64,000 nucleotides of DNA from CAZSXU01 sp964610505 (GTDB lineage: Bacteria; Arandabacterota; Arandabacteria; JAGLYR01), in contig CAZSXU010000023.1 in the NCBI GenBank assembly GCA_964610505.1, positions 1 through 64,000 on the forward strand, given 5' to 3'. The translations under genes and the position numbers were made by a program. Under the pieces are notes generated by a model that made no database searches, was not told where the DNA came from, and saw only the letters and a program-made list of their open reading frames with translations. Positions 35,210 through 43,686 of the stretch are shown here, in pieces; position 1 is the stretch's first letter; every line of letters begins with the position of its first letter.

Positions 35210-35947
35210 TTAACCTGAAGGTTCCCGTTGGGGTTCTCCTGCCGGCTCGGGTTCCAGTTCTCGCCGGGAATCACCGGCCGGTTCGGGTTCCGATTCGTCC
35301 CCGGATTCCCCCGCCGTTTCCGTCTCGGGCTCTCGCAGGGGCTCTCCCGCCGCGCCCGCCTCCGGCCTCCCGAGACTTCGCTCCCGTACCAGTTCCTCCA
35401 TCTCTTCGATGCTGGGGAGATCCTGGAGAAGATTCAGGCCGAAGTGCTCAAGAAACTCTTTCGTCGTTCCGAAGAGCAGGGGCCGCCCGGGCGTATCTCT
35501 GCGTCCGACGACGGTAACCAGGTTCCGTTCGAGAAGCGTCCGCAGGACGCCGTCCACATCGACGCCGCGAATTTCCGAGATCTCCGCCTTGGCAATGGGT
35601 TGCTTGTACGCCACGATGGACAGTGTTTCCAGAGCTGCGTTCGACAGCCGGGTCTTCTGCTTTCCCCGGAACAGCCGCTCGACCCAGTGCGAAAACCGCG
35701 GGCGCGTGCAGAGCTGGAACCCGCCCGCCACCTGAACCAGGTGGAACGCCGTACTCTCCCGCTCGTAGAACTCGGCCAGGCGGGTCAGCGCGGCCCGGAC
35801 CTCCGCCGGTCCACTGCCCTCCACCAGCGCGCTCAGCTTCTGCACCGATAACGGAGCGTCCGACGCGAACAGAAGCGCCTCGACGATTCTCGGAAGGGGA
35901 TTCGCCCCGCCGTCTACACCGGAGGCGGATTTCTCTTCTCGATCCAT
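35210..35947 (-). CDS. scpB: Segregation and condensation protein B
   Basis: A 245-residue SMC-complex subunit with two winged-helix domains (IVEALLFASDAPLSVQKLSA; LSNAALETLSIVAYKQPIAK, EISEIRGVDVDGVLRTLLER, GRPLLFGTTKEFLEHFGL). It binds ScpA and SMC in chromosome condensation. The C-terminal ~50 residues are an acidic 12-residue tandem repeat (EPEPAGxSxx type) not typical of the family. It overlaps scpA by 34 bases. Confidence 0.95.
   Translation of the reverse strand: MDREEKSASGVDGGANPLPRIVEALLFASDAPLSVQKLSALVEGSGPAEVRAALTRLAEFYERESTAFHLVQVAGGFQLCTRPRFSHWVERLFRGKQKTRLSNAALETLSIVAYKQPIAKAEISEIRGVDVDGVLRTLLERNLVTVVGRRDTPGRPLLFGTTKEFLEHFGLNLLQDLPSIEEMEELVRERSLGRPEAGAAGEPLREPETETAGESGDESEPEPAGDSRRELEPEPAGEPQREPSG
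35213..35335 (-). repeat. 36-bp tandem repeats at the scpB 3' end
   Basis: Three to four imperfect 36-bp copies encode the acidic repeats ETETAGESGDES, EPEPAGDSRREL and EPEPAGEPQREP at the end of ScpB. Confidence 0.65.
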
Positions 35948-36684
35948 ATCTCGCCAAACCTCCTCGTTTGCCCGATGTCCACTCTCCGGGTCCGGACCAG
36001 ATCCAGCAGGGCCACCAGGGTGACGACGATCTGCAGGCGGCTTACTCCGTCGACGAAGAGATCCTCGAAAAGCACTCTGGGACTTCGGTCCAGGCGATTC
36101 ATGATCTCCGCCGCCGTTTCCTCGATGGAGAATCCCTCCTGCTCGACGGCGTGACTTTCGTAATGACGGGCTCGCTCGAGAACGCTGCCGAACGCCTTCA
36201 TGAGGTCGTAGAGCGTCGCCGGTTCCAGATCCGGAGCGTCCCCGGTTTCGGGAAGGACCTCCTTTGCCCCCCTGGCGAAGAACAGTGCACGATCCTTCTG
36301 CAAGCCCCTGAGTGTGGTCGCGGCCTCTTTGAACTTCTGGTACTCCAGCAGGCGATCCACCAGTTCCCGCCGCGGATCTTCCTCGGCCTCCTCGCCCTCG
36401 GAGGACTTCGGCAGCAACATCCTGGCCTTGATGCGCATCAGCGTTGCGGCCATAAGCAGGAACTCACCGGCCGATTCCAAATCGGAGATGGGGATACGCT
36501 GGACATACGAGAGATATTGCTCCGTGATCCGGGCAATCGGAATATCGTAGATATTGATCTCTTCCTGTTTGATGAGAAAGAGAAGCAGATCCAGAGGGCC
36601 TTCGAACTGCTCCAGCTTCACCTGGTAGGATTGCGAGTCTTCCGGCTCGCGAGTCGCGCGAGCCTCCACCGGATCGTCGGTCAT
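35914..36684 (-). CDS. scpA: Segregation and condensation protein A
   Basis: The kleisin subunit of the bacterial condensin. The start at 36684 gives 256 residues and an N-terminus MTDDPVEARATREPEDSQSY leading into the diagnostic VKLEQFEGPLDLLLFLIKQE and NIYDIPIARITEQYLSYV, followed by SAGEFLLMAATLMRIKARML. The C-terminal winged helix (MNRLDRSPRVLFEDLF) contacts SMC. Its ATG overlaps the TGA of the upstream TrpRS-like stub (ATGA), so its translation is probably coupled to the stub. Frame length fits ScpA. Confidence 0.95.
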   Translation of the reverse strand: MTDDPVEARATREPEDSQSYQVKLEQFEGPLDLLLFLIKQEEINIYDIPIARITEQYLSYVQRIPISDLESAGEFLLMAATLMRIKARMLLPKSSEGEEAEEDPRRELVDRLLEYQKFKEAATTLRGLQKDRALFFARGAKEVLPETGDAPDLEPATLYDLMKAFGSVLERARHYESHAVEQEGFSIEETAAEIMNRLDRSPRVLFEDLFVDGVSRLQIVVTLVALLDLVRTRRVDIGQTRRFGEIWIEKRNPPPV

Positions 36685-36911
36685 TCCGGACGCCCTATCC
36701 CGATTCGAATCAGTCGTTCCCGGCAATCGCTGCACCCCAGCATTCCCTGTTCGCACGCATGTCGGACCGAAGGCGACTCGGCCGAGTTCCATGTCGCATG
36801 GAGATCGAATACTTCGCACTCATCCGGCCGCCCGCGATCCTGCCGGTAGATCTTGCGCGGGTCGGACCGCAACCCCATCACCAGCCGCCGGACCTCCGCC
36901 GTTGCGGACAT
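36681..36911 (-). pseudogene. C-terminal fragment of tryptophanyl-tRNA synthetase, intact small frame
   Basis: A 76-residue frame that matches only the C-terminal end of bacterial TrpRS: the stretch after the KMSKS loop (TAEVRRLVMGLRSDPRKIYR, then RPDECEVFDLH) and the final Cys-containing segment (ACEQGMLGCSDCRERLIRIG). The catalytic Rossmann domain (about 200-250 residues) is missing; an in-frame stop lies about 19 codons upstream of the ATG. trpS is often the neighbour of scpA-scpB in bacteria, so this looks like a remnant of a 5'-deleted trpS. The remaining frame is undamaged, has a modest ribosome binding site (GGAAGA) and overlaps scpA by 4 bases, so it may persist as a leader cistron. 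A complete trpS must lie elsewhere. Confidence 0.75.
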
Positions 36912-37083
36912 CGATCGTCTTCCACTCGAAAGGGCGACCTGTTCCCATCCATCCCCGGCCGCCGTTCATCTCACCGTTTCCCGAGGCTAACGCAGTTCTT
37001 GAATCTTAGTGGTCTGCACGGGTTTCGTCAACCCCGCGCTTCGGCCGGGCCCCGTGGACCTAGCCCTCTGGGGAGGCTCCGGG

Positions 37084-37458
37084 CTATGAGCTCTCCTCGG
37101 CCGGTTCGGGAGCGATGACCTCGATGGAGACCTTCTTCTTGCCCGAGATGTTGCAACCGGCCGTGATCTCCACCTCATCCCCGATCTCGGCGTCACGAAT
37201 CATGAACAGCGCTTCCTGATGTTCCTTGTCGACCTGGGACTTGAAGTGCTGTTCGATGATCTTCTTGCCGTTGAGCTCTACCGTGATCTTGTTGACGTAG
37301 TGTTGCCCGGCGTCACGGACCGCGTGGAACACGCGAATCTGAAGAATGTGGGTCTCGACGTCAAAAGACGCCTCGACGCCGGAGGGCCCGTGTCCGGAGG
37401 CCGCCCCGGACAGGAGCAGCACCACGAGAACGGTCACCGAAACGACGAGTCGGACCAT
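37084..37458 (-). CDS. Exported desulfoferrodoxin/superoxide-reductase-like protein
   Basis: A 124-residue secreted protein with start at 37458 (AAGGAG 7 bases upstream) and signal peptide MVRLVVSVTVLVVLLLSGAA. The mature Ig-like fold resembles the iron domain of desulfoferrodoxin/neelaredoxin: VEASFDVETHILQIRVFHAV, GQHYVNKITVELNGKKI and a late AGCNISGKK corresponding to the C-x-x-H-G ligand loop. The Cys is retained, but the family His after it is Ser and other His ligands are only partly kept, so superoxide reduction is doubtful. It is followed, on the same strand, by no close gene, and the C69 dipeptidase gene ends 110 bases upstream. Confidence 0.6.
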   Translation of the reverse strand: MVRLVVSVTVLVVLLLSGAASGHGPSGVEASFDVETHILQIRVFHAVRDAGQHYVNKITVELNGKKIIEQHFKSQVDKEHQEALFMIRDAEIGDEVEITAGCNISGKKKVSIEVIAPEPAEESS

Positions 37459-37568
37459 CTCACTCTCCTTCCGACGGTAATCACCCGGCGGTACGTCCCA
37501 ACAGACATTCTGCCTGTCGGTTACCGCCATTACATGACAAGCTTGTTTAGATTCATTGGCCTTGTGGA

Positions 37569-39230
37569 TCAATAGGGAAGCTCCGCTTCGGAAGGATTCT
37601 CCTGTGCCCGCAGGCGGAACCTTTCGGGCTCCCGCCTCACGACTTCCCGCAACCATTCTTCCGGATACCCGACCTCCCGCGGCCGCCCGTTCTCGTCCTT
37701 CACGTACCCGTCGTTGTACTTGACGATCAGGGACTCGCCCAGTTCGCGCCACCGATCCACCACCCGCTCGGCGTGGCCCACAGCGTAGTCCGTCAGGTAT
37801 CGGATCATGAGGCCGGCATCCGACCTCCCCAGATCGACGGCCGCCTTTTCCACCGAGGGCTGGATGGCGATGGCGGCGTCCTCCAGCTCCCGCTGGACTT
37901 TCTGGATGTCCTGAATCATATACGAGTACTTAAGCGAGGAGTAGTTCGAGACGAAATTGAATACCCACCACGCGGAATCCCACGAGAACTCCTGGAGGCT
38001 GCCCGTCGTAAAGGACGTTGGCAACTCGAGCATGCCGCAGTACAGCGGCACGTAGCAGGTCATGTACGTATCGTCGACGCCGTACCAGAGGACGCCGCCC
38101 ACCGGATCGGGGAGCCACGAGCGGGACTGCGTCACCATGGAGAACCCCGTCTGCTGCGTCGAGATGGGTCGTTCCCAGCAGTACTCGACGCCGTCCAGCC
38201 GCCAGGTCATGGGGCGCCAGCGATAGGGGCAGCCGAAGGGCCCTGCGTCGACGCCCTTCGTCATGTCGTACTCGGTCCCCTCATAGTGGTCCCGCATCAG
38301 GTCGAAGACGTCGTGGAGGGACAGCTTCTGGTCGGGTTTCACCCACAGGGGATAGGGGTCCGCCCCGCCGACGGCCCGATGCCGGTCCGTGGGCCAGTCC
38401 TTGGACGGCGCCACTCTGCGGTACAGGCTCCAGGTTCGAGTCTCCGTGTACCGCACCCACTGCTCCTTGCGGGGGCAATACGCATCACAGAAGCGGAAGG
38501 GCTCGCGCGAATTCGGATCGTAGAACCCCTTCTCGACGGCGAAAGAGATGACGTTGTCTGAATAGAGACAGTTCTCGGGATCATCCAGGGGGAACTCTCC
38601 AATTCGGGAGATATTCGAGTGACCGTACACATAGCCGTCGGGGATTCGGAGCGCAACCCAGATCGCGCCGTCTCCGCCGGGTCCGGGACCGATCATCTCC
38701 ATGACCCACGCTTCTCGGGGATCGGAGATGGAAAAGATCTCTCCCGTGCTCGCGTATCCGTATTCATCCACGAGCCCGGTCATGACCTCGATGGCTTCCC
38801 GGGCCGTTTTCGCCCTCCCGAGCGTGAGTCCCATCAGCTTCCAGTAGTGGAGCATGCCGTCGGGATTCTGGAGTTCCAACCTCCCCTCGAAAGTCGTTTC
38901 CCCGATCACGACCTGGTGTTCGTTCATCAGGTTGTAGAGAACGCCGTAGGTGTGGGGCACCTGCTTCACCCGACCACGCACATTTCCGCCCCAGTCCGTG
39001 ATCTCGACGAGCTCGCCGGGTTCGTGATCCACAGCGGGCGTCAGGTGGAGATGCGGATGGAACTCGCCGTCGCACGTGTAGGTGACCATGACGGAGCCGT
39101 CTTGGGACGCGCCCCGGGTCACGATCAGGTTGGTGCAGGCCGACGCCTCGCCCTCGCCTCCCAGAAGGAGAGCAAGGATGATTCCGAGGGCCAACAGCCC
39201 CGCAATGATGATGATCTTGACCGTTCTCAT
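37569..39230 (-). CDS. Exported C69-family dipeptidase
   Basis: A 553-residue N-terminal-nucleophile peptidase. The start at 39230 (GGAGG 8 bases upstream) gives a signal peptide MRTVKIIIIAGLLALGIILA ending EASA, directly before Cys32; signal peptidase cleavage there would expose the catalytic Cys as the N-terminus. The family opening CTNLIVTRGASQDGS is clear, as are TTFEGRLELQNPDGMLHYWK, GYASTGEIFSISDPREAWVM and SNISRIGEFPLDDPENC. Members cleave dipeptides and related amide bonds. It sits downstream of sppA behind a strong terminator and is probably a separate unit. Confidence 0.9.
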   Translation of the reverse strand: MRTVKIIIIAGLLALGIILALLLGGEGEASACTNLIVTRGASQDGSVMVTYTCDGEFHPHLHLTPAVDHEPGELVEITDWGGNVRGRVKQVPHTYGVLYNLMNEHQVVIGETTFEGRLELQNPDGMLHYWKLMGLTLGRAKTAREAIEVMTGLVDEYGYASTGEIFSISDPREAWVMEMIGPGPGGDGAIWVALRIPDGYVYGHSNISRIGEFPLDDPENCLYSDNVISFAVEKGFYDPNSREPFRFCDAYCPRKEQWVRYTETRTWSLYRRVAPSKDWPTDRHRAVGGADPYPLWVKPDQKLSLHDVFDLMRDHYEGTEYDMTKGVDAGPFGCPYRWRPMTWRLDGVEYCWERPISTQQTGFSMVTQSRSWLPDPVGGVLWYGVDDTYMTCYVPLYCGMLELPTSFTTGSLQEFSWDSAWWVFNFVSNYSSLKYSYMIQDIQKVQRELEDAAIAIQPSVEKAAVDLGRSDAGLMIRYLTDYAVGHAERVVDRWRELGESLIVKYNDGYVKDENGRPREVGYPEEWLREVVRREPERFRLRAQENPSEAELPY

Positions 39231-39438
39231 GAGGAGTTCCTCCGCAACGGATGGACGAGAATCCAAGCTAGTGGCTCCCAGTCTGCCCTCAACTCCCGGA
39301 GATGTCAATAGAAGCGAAGGGTTCTGCGGCAAGGTGACCCGGCGACACCGAGTGTGCGGGCCGGCGAGACTGCGGCACGGATGTGAGAGTCGAAAGTCGA
39401 AAGTTGAGAGTCGACAACCCATACCGCGGGCCGTGCGC

Positions 39439-39478
39439 TACAACAACAGGGGCGCCCTGCGGCGCCCCTGTTGTTGTA
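39439..39478. terminator. 18-bp perfect hairpin after sppA
   Basis: Arms 39439-39456 and 39461-39478 are perfect 18-bp inverted repeats with a 4-base loop, 23 bases beyond the sppA stop. The end of the stem is TTGTTGTA rather than a clean T run, but stability is very high. Confidence 0.75.
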
Positions 39479-39500
39479 TACCAGCCTGCGATCGGCCGAA

Positions 39501-41261
39501 TCACTGAATCTCCACCGGTTCGGTCATATAGAGAGGCGTCTCTGTCATCAGACGCCAGGTCTCTGCGAGTTCATCCCTGATGAAGCGATAGAGGACCCAA
39601 CGAACGGCGGCCGAGACGTCGCCGCCCCCGCCGAGAATAATCTCCAGGAAACCCTGCTTCTCCGGGAAGTGAAGAACCGTGACCTTCTCGTCGGCAGGAA
39701 TCTCGGCCAGCTCCTTCGCCACGTCGATGGCCTTGTCCAGGCCGCCGACCTCGTCGATGAGGCCGTTCGCCTTGGCCTGCACCCCCGTCCACACTCGCCC
39801 GTGGGCCAGCTTCTCGGCTTCCTCGAAGCTCATCCCCCTGTGGTCCGCCACGTCGGCGAGCCAGGTGTTGAAACCGTCCCAGTGGTTCTGCTCAAACCGT
39901 TCCCGCTCATCGGGCGTGAAATCCCGATAGCCGGACCACATCCGGGCCATGGGCCCCTTCGATACGGAGTCGTGGGTGATGCCCAGCTTGTCGTGGAAAC
40001 CCCTGATGTTGAACTTCCCGCTGATCGATCCGATGGAGCCGGTGATGGTCATGCGGTCCGCCACGATCTTGCTCGCTCGATAGGAGATGTGATACCCGCC
40101 GGACGCCGCCACGTTCACCATGGACACCACCACCGGTTTGTCGTGCGACGTCACTTCCACCTGATGTCCGATGAGATCACTCGTCAGCGCATCCCCGCCC
40201 CCGCTGTCGACCCGGAAGACGATGGCGGCAATGTCCTCATCCTCCTGTGCACGCCGGAGCTCCCCGACAATGGTCTCGTGGCCCATCATGATGCCGAGAA
40301 GCGGATCGACCTTGTTCTCTCGCCCGCCGATCGTACCCTGAGCATGGATCACCGCGATTTTCTTCTTCCCCTTGAGACCAAGATCCTCGCGGGCCTCGTC
40401 CGAGTACCGGCACTGGGACACGGTGCGGAGCTCGTCGTCCCCCTCTCGCTTGAGCCGGTTCTCGAGCTCGTCCCAGTAGAGCACCTCGTCGATGAGGCCG
40501 CCTTCCTTGGCCTCTTCCGACGTGAACGCCGCATACCGCATGAGAGCCAGGACGTCATCCTCGGCGAGCCCCCGATCGTCCCGGAGCACCTCCAGCATGC
40601 CGCCCCAGACCTCGTCCAGAATCCACTGGAGGTTCTCCTTCGCCTCCGGCGACAGATCCTTTCGGGTCACCACTTCGGCCGCGCTCTTGTAGTCCTTGAT
40701 TCTGTGCAGGTTCGGATTGATGCCCAGCTTGTCGAGCGTTCCCCTCACGTGGGTCGTCGTTACATCGAATCCCCGGAATCCGATATACGCGTCTCTCGGC
40801 GCAAACACGGAATCACAGGCCGCGGCCAGATAGACGGTTCCCCGCTCCATGGAATCCGCGAAGCCGTAGACCTTTTTCCCGCCGTCCCGGACCTTCTTGA
40901 TGGCCGAGCGCATCTCTTCCAACATGCCCCCGCCGGTCCGCATGTTCGCCGACATCTTGATGATCACTCCGTCGATGCGGTCGTCGACCGAGACCTTCTC
41001 CAGGCTGTCGAGGATCCTCTGAAGAGTTTCCGCGTCACCGCCCACGATCTCGCTCATGATGTCGCCGGGCGGGTCGTACTCGAAGACCTCCCCGTAGAGG
41101 TCGACCACCAGGTATGAATGTTTCTCGATCTTGGAGGTCTCGTTCGCCTTGAGGTAGATCGCGGCGGAGACGATCAGGATCAGGGCGATCATGCCCACGA
41201 TGGTGCCGAAGAACGCCCCCCAGAACCCTCTCCCCGAACCTTCCTTCCGATGATAGCGCAT
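39501..41261 (-). CDS. sppA: Signal peptide peptidase SppA (long form)
   Basis: A 586-residue membrane serine protease with two SppA domains, degrading cleaved signal peptides. One membrane helix lies at about 13-36. The catalytic pair is complete: Lys192 in DYKSAAE (N-terminal domain) and Ser387 in VAASGGYHIS (C-terminal domain). FRVDSGGGDALTSDLI and TGSIGSISGKFNIRG are typical. Domain count and length match the E. coli-type 67-kDa enzyme. It is the first gene after an 865-base intergenic region and is ended by the hairpin at 39439-39478. Confidence 0.95.
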   Translation of the reverse strand: MRYHRKEGSGRGFWGAFFGTIVGMIALILIVSAAIYLKANETSKIEKHSYLVVDLYGEVFEYDPPGDIMSEIVGGDAETLQRILDSLEKVSVDDRIDGVIIKMSANMRTGGGMLEEMRSAIKKVRDGGKKVYGFADSMERGTVYLAAACDSVFAPRDAYIGFRGFDVTTTHVRGTLDKLGINPNLHRIKDYKSAAEVVTRKDLSPEAKENLQWILDEVWGGMLEVLRDDRGLAEDDVLALMRYAAFTSEEAKEGGLIDEVLYWDELENRLKREGDDELRTVSQCRYSDEAREDLGLKGKKKIAVIHAQGTIGGRENKVDPLLGIMMGHETIVGELRRAQEDEDIAAIVFRVDSGGGDALTSDLIGHQVEVTSHDKPVVVSMVNVAASGGYHISYRASKIVADRMTITGSIGSISGKFNIRGFHDKLGITHDSVSKGPMARMWSGYRDFTPDERERFEQNHWDGFNTWLADVADHRGMSFEEAEKLAHGRVWTGVQAKANGLIDEVGGLDKAIDVAKELAEIPADEKVTVLHFPEKQGFLEIILGGGGDVSAAVRWVLYRFIRDELAETWRLMTETPLYMTEPVEIQ

Positions 41262-41908
41262 CTCACCAACCTCTCATGCTGGCGCGCCCGACGAAGGGCA
41301 CGTCCGACTCGAGCCAGAAGCCACTCAACCCTCGGTTGAGGCCGGACAATCGGGGTCACCTTACCAGAGGATCGCCGTTCATGTCCAGACTGCTGTATAC
41401 ATTCATATGTACACGTGCCGCGGGGGCGTATTCACTTCCCTTCCCCATACCTGGGCACCTCCTCGTACTCGCACTCGCGCTCGTGCTCCGGGCGTGTCGG
41501 GGCCGCTGACCATCCCTCGCCCGTCGGGCCTCGGCGGCGGGCATCCGGAAACGCGCCTTCCAACGGCCCTCTTAGGGATCGAGCTGTCCGTCGAGACGCG
41601 ACAGGCGTGGCGATCAAGGTGCATTCGGCTATTCCCGCGAAAAATTCGAAAGGCGTATTGCGGCTTCTTTCATGGTTTGGGAAACGACGTGGAGGTTTTC
41701 GGATGCCGTAGTGGCGTGCCGTTCCGTGCGGGAACCGGGGTTCACGGCGCAAACGTGTGATCTCAGGTCATAATGCTATTCTCAATCTGCGTAATCTGCG
41801 TACGGCCGAGTTTGCGAGACCGCCAACTTGCGGAAAGGCCTTGCTCTTGCATCCGTGAAATCTGTGGCTCGCTCTCCCGCACTCGCGCTCTGACTTTCCG
41901 GGGTCAGC
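41262..41908. other. Intergenic region, no gene supported
   Basis: Overlapping open frames here lack ribosome binding sites and recognisable domains, and composition is lower in GC than the flanks. Its right part carries the 9-base tandem repeats (41785-41868) and it ends at the palindromic element. sppA promoter material is expected near 41270-41420, but no clear pair of boxes was found. Confidence 0.6.
41785..41868. repeat. 9-base tandem repeats ATCTGCGTA / ATCYGTGRM
   Basis: Two exact adjacent copies of ATCTGCGTA (41785-41793, 41794-41802) and a diverged adjacent pair ATCCGTGAA-ATCTGTGGC (41851-41859, 41860-41868). Related adjacent copies lie beyond the flavoprotein gene at 42884-42901. 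Confidence 0.6.
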
Positions 41909-42126
41909 GGGGCTGTTGAAAAAGTCTCCGTTCAACCCCTCGATACGGCTGAATCTTCTGTCTTGCGACATGGCGTCAGCCACTCGGGGCGAACGGAATG
42001 CATCCCATTCCCTTGGTAATGAAGAACGTACCGTTCGTCCCGAGTACGGCGCCTCAGGTCGCAAGGCTTGCCATCGCCGTGTATCGAGGGACAACGAACA
42101 GCAAGGCCGGGTTCCTCAACAGTCCC
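41909..42126. mobile_element. 218-bp nested palindromic element with terminal inverted repeats (MITE-like)
   Basis: The ends GGGGCTGTTGA (41909-41919) and TCAACAGTCCC (42116-42126) are inverted repeats with 10 of 11 matches. Nested inside are inverted pairs at 41937-41948/42076-42090, 41962-41969/42058-42065 and 41983-41996/42031-42044 (one mismatch in 14), so nearly the whole element can fold into a single long hairpin. TCAG occurs next to both ends (41904-41907 and 42127-42130), a possible target duplication. There is no transposase gene inside. It abuts the stop codon of the flavoprotein gene. Confidence 0.7.
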
Positions 42127-42741
42127 TCAGACTCTGCTTCCAAGCTTCCGGCCCAGCCTGTGTGCCTTTTCCGTGTAGACATCGACGCCTCTGTGCTCGA
42201 TGTCTCCCGCGTACATATCGCCCACGGTTTTCGAGTTCAGCGAGTCCTTCGCAATGCCTCTGATGTGCGCGCTGGCCCAGTCGCAGAATCTTCTGTAGAG
42301 CGGGGGGATGACTCCGGATGTGACAATGATCATCGACTTCCGCGTCTTGTGTGACCTCGGGGTCGGACACCCCGTGACGTTCAGGTATCCTTTCTCGGGT
42401 TTTGCAAACGTCCAGGTGATTCTTTCGAGAAACGCCGACATGAGTGCCGTTGCATATCCGGAATGAACCGGTGTGCCGAAGATGAGCGCGTCACTCTCAA
42501 GGAGATCTTCATAGATCTCACTCATGCCGTCCTTGATGATGCAGGGCGAGAGGGGTTCGTCCGTCTTCGCATCCCGACAGACGAGGCAATTCCTGCAGTA
42601 CTGGATGTCATAGTCGGCCAGATGGATCTTCTTCACGTTGGTATCGGGGTGCTTGCTCACGAATCCTTCAATGGCCGCGTCGATCAGAGTGTCCGTTGCC
42701 TTGCCTTTTCGCGGACTGCCAACGACTGCGAGAAGATTCAT
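42127..42741 (-). CDS. Flavodoxin-fold NAD(P)H-dependent FMN reductase / iron-sulphur flavoprotein-like
   Basis: A 204-residue flavodoxin-like protein. The FMN phosphate loop is GSPRKGKATDTL (8-19); a Cys cluster YCRNCLVC (48-55) resembles the [4Fe-4S] motif of iron-sulphur flavoproteins; GTPVHSGYATALMSAFLER follows as in the NADPH-dependent FMN reductase family. Its reductant and acceptor are unknown. Lower GC and the flanking repeats and palindromic element suggest acquisition or at least a mobile neighbourhood. It stands alone, without operon partners. Confidence 0.85.
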   Translation of the reverse strand: MNLLAVVGSPRKGKATDTLIDAAIEGFVSKHPDTNVKKIHLADYDIQYCRNCLVCRDAKTDEPLSPCIIKDGMSEIYEDLLESDALIFGTPVHSGYATALMSAFLERITWTFAKPEKGYLNVTGCPTPRSHKTRKSMIIVTSGVIPPLYRRFCDWASAHIRGIAKDSLNSKTVGDMYAGDIEHRGVDVYTEKAHRLGRKLGSRV

Positions 42742-42883
42742 GACGCGCTCCCGATTGCATCGGCGTGGATCCCCGGCGGCATACCCGGGCTACGACACCG
42801 TCTCATTCCGTGAGATCTTCTGCCTCCGTCTTGAAGGCTTTCGATCTACCCGCTGGCGCAGGACCTGCCCCAGCACAATGCCG

Positions 42884-42901
42884 ATCTGCGGAATCTGCGG
42901 A
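42884..42901. repeat. Two tandem copies of ATCTGCGGA
   Basis: Adjacent exact 9-mers (42884-42892 and 42893-42901), differing by one base from the unit at 41785-41802 on the other side of the flavoprotein gene. Confidence 0.6.
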
Positions 42902-42912
42902 AAGATTCTGAC

Positions 42913-43677
42913 CTATATTCCTTCCACCGCGTTCCCGGCGACCCAGCCGCGCATCTCATCGGAGAGCGCGACTTCGTACCAGTCCTGGTAGGAGCGTTTG
43001 ATCTCAATGCGCGTGCCGGCGTGGAGCACGAACTCGCGGGCATACTCGTCACCCGGACCGCTCATCACCTGCACCTCCTCGGCCACGACGATTCCGGGGT
43101 GGCGGGCCTCCGCGGCGTAGATCTTGAAACCCAGGGACGTCAGCGACAGGCAGAGAATGACCGCAAGGACCGGGTTCGCAACGCGCATCGGCGAGCGGAA
43201 CCGCTCCCGGAAGAGCGCCACCGTCGCGAGAAGGATGATGGCGAACCAGAGCGCGCTGGCCAGCCACAGGATCTGTCTCAAATCCACCAGGTTGTGGACC
43301 CGAGCCACCATCGACAGGAGCCACGGAATCTTTCGCTCCGGGAGGACGTCCACCATGCGTGAGCGAGCGTAGACAAGGTTCGCGCGGATGTCGGGGTCTC
43401 GCGGGTTCAGGCGCAGAGCCCGCTCATAGTTCAGAACCGCCCACCCGAGCCGGCCGGCCTTGAGATACGCATTCCCCAGATTGTAGTGAAGATCCGCGCT
43501 TCGGAGTCCCGTATCCAGGATGCCGCTGTAGAGCTCCACGGCTTCGGGGTAGTCGCCTCGTTCGTAGGCCTCGTTTCCGAGGACCATCTGCCGATTGGCA
43601 TCGGTTGTCTGCGCGGCCGCGTGCGTGCACCCGAACAGAACCAGGCCGACCCCCCATCCCCAAACAATGTGTCTCAT
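42913..43677 (-). CDS. BatE-like TPR and SH3 protein
   Basis: A 254-residue membrane protein with a signal peptide, TPR repeats (about 30-100: QMVLGNEAYERGDYPEAVEL, YNLGNAYLKAGRLGWAVLNY), two membrane helices (about 135-155 and 165-185) and a C-terminal bacterial SH3 domain (about 190-254, VQVMSGPGDEYAREFVLHAG). This is the BatE architecture. It is the last gene of the MoxR-Bat cluster and starts 9 bases after batD. It probably anchors or scaffolds the complex. Confidence 0.88.
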   Translation of the reverse strand: MRHIVWGWGVGLVLFGCTHAAAQTTDANRQMVLGNEAYERGDYPEAVELYSGILDTGLRSADLHYNLGNAYLKAGRLGWAVLNYERALRLNPRDPDIRANLVYARSRMVDVLPERKIPWLLSMVARVHNLVDLRQILWLASALWFAIILLATVALFRERFRSPMRVANPVLAVILCLSLTSLGFKIYAAEARHPGIVVAEEVQVMSGPGDEYAREFVLHAGTRIEIKRSYQDWYEVALSDEMRGWVAGNAVEGI

Positions 43678-43686
43678 CGAGTCTCC

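Noticed and set aside
36912..37083. N-terminal part of TrpRS split by a frameshift
   Set aside because: No catalytic TrpRS motifs are found in any frame upstream, and only 172 bases remain before the next gene.
41407..41760. Overlapping open frames in the sppA-flavoprotein gap
   Set aside because: Composition and lack of ribosome binding sites or any protein family; treated as intergenic.
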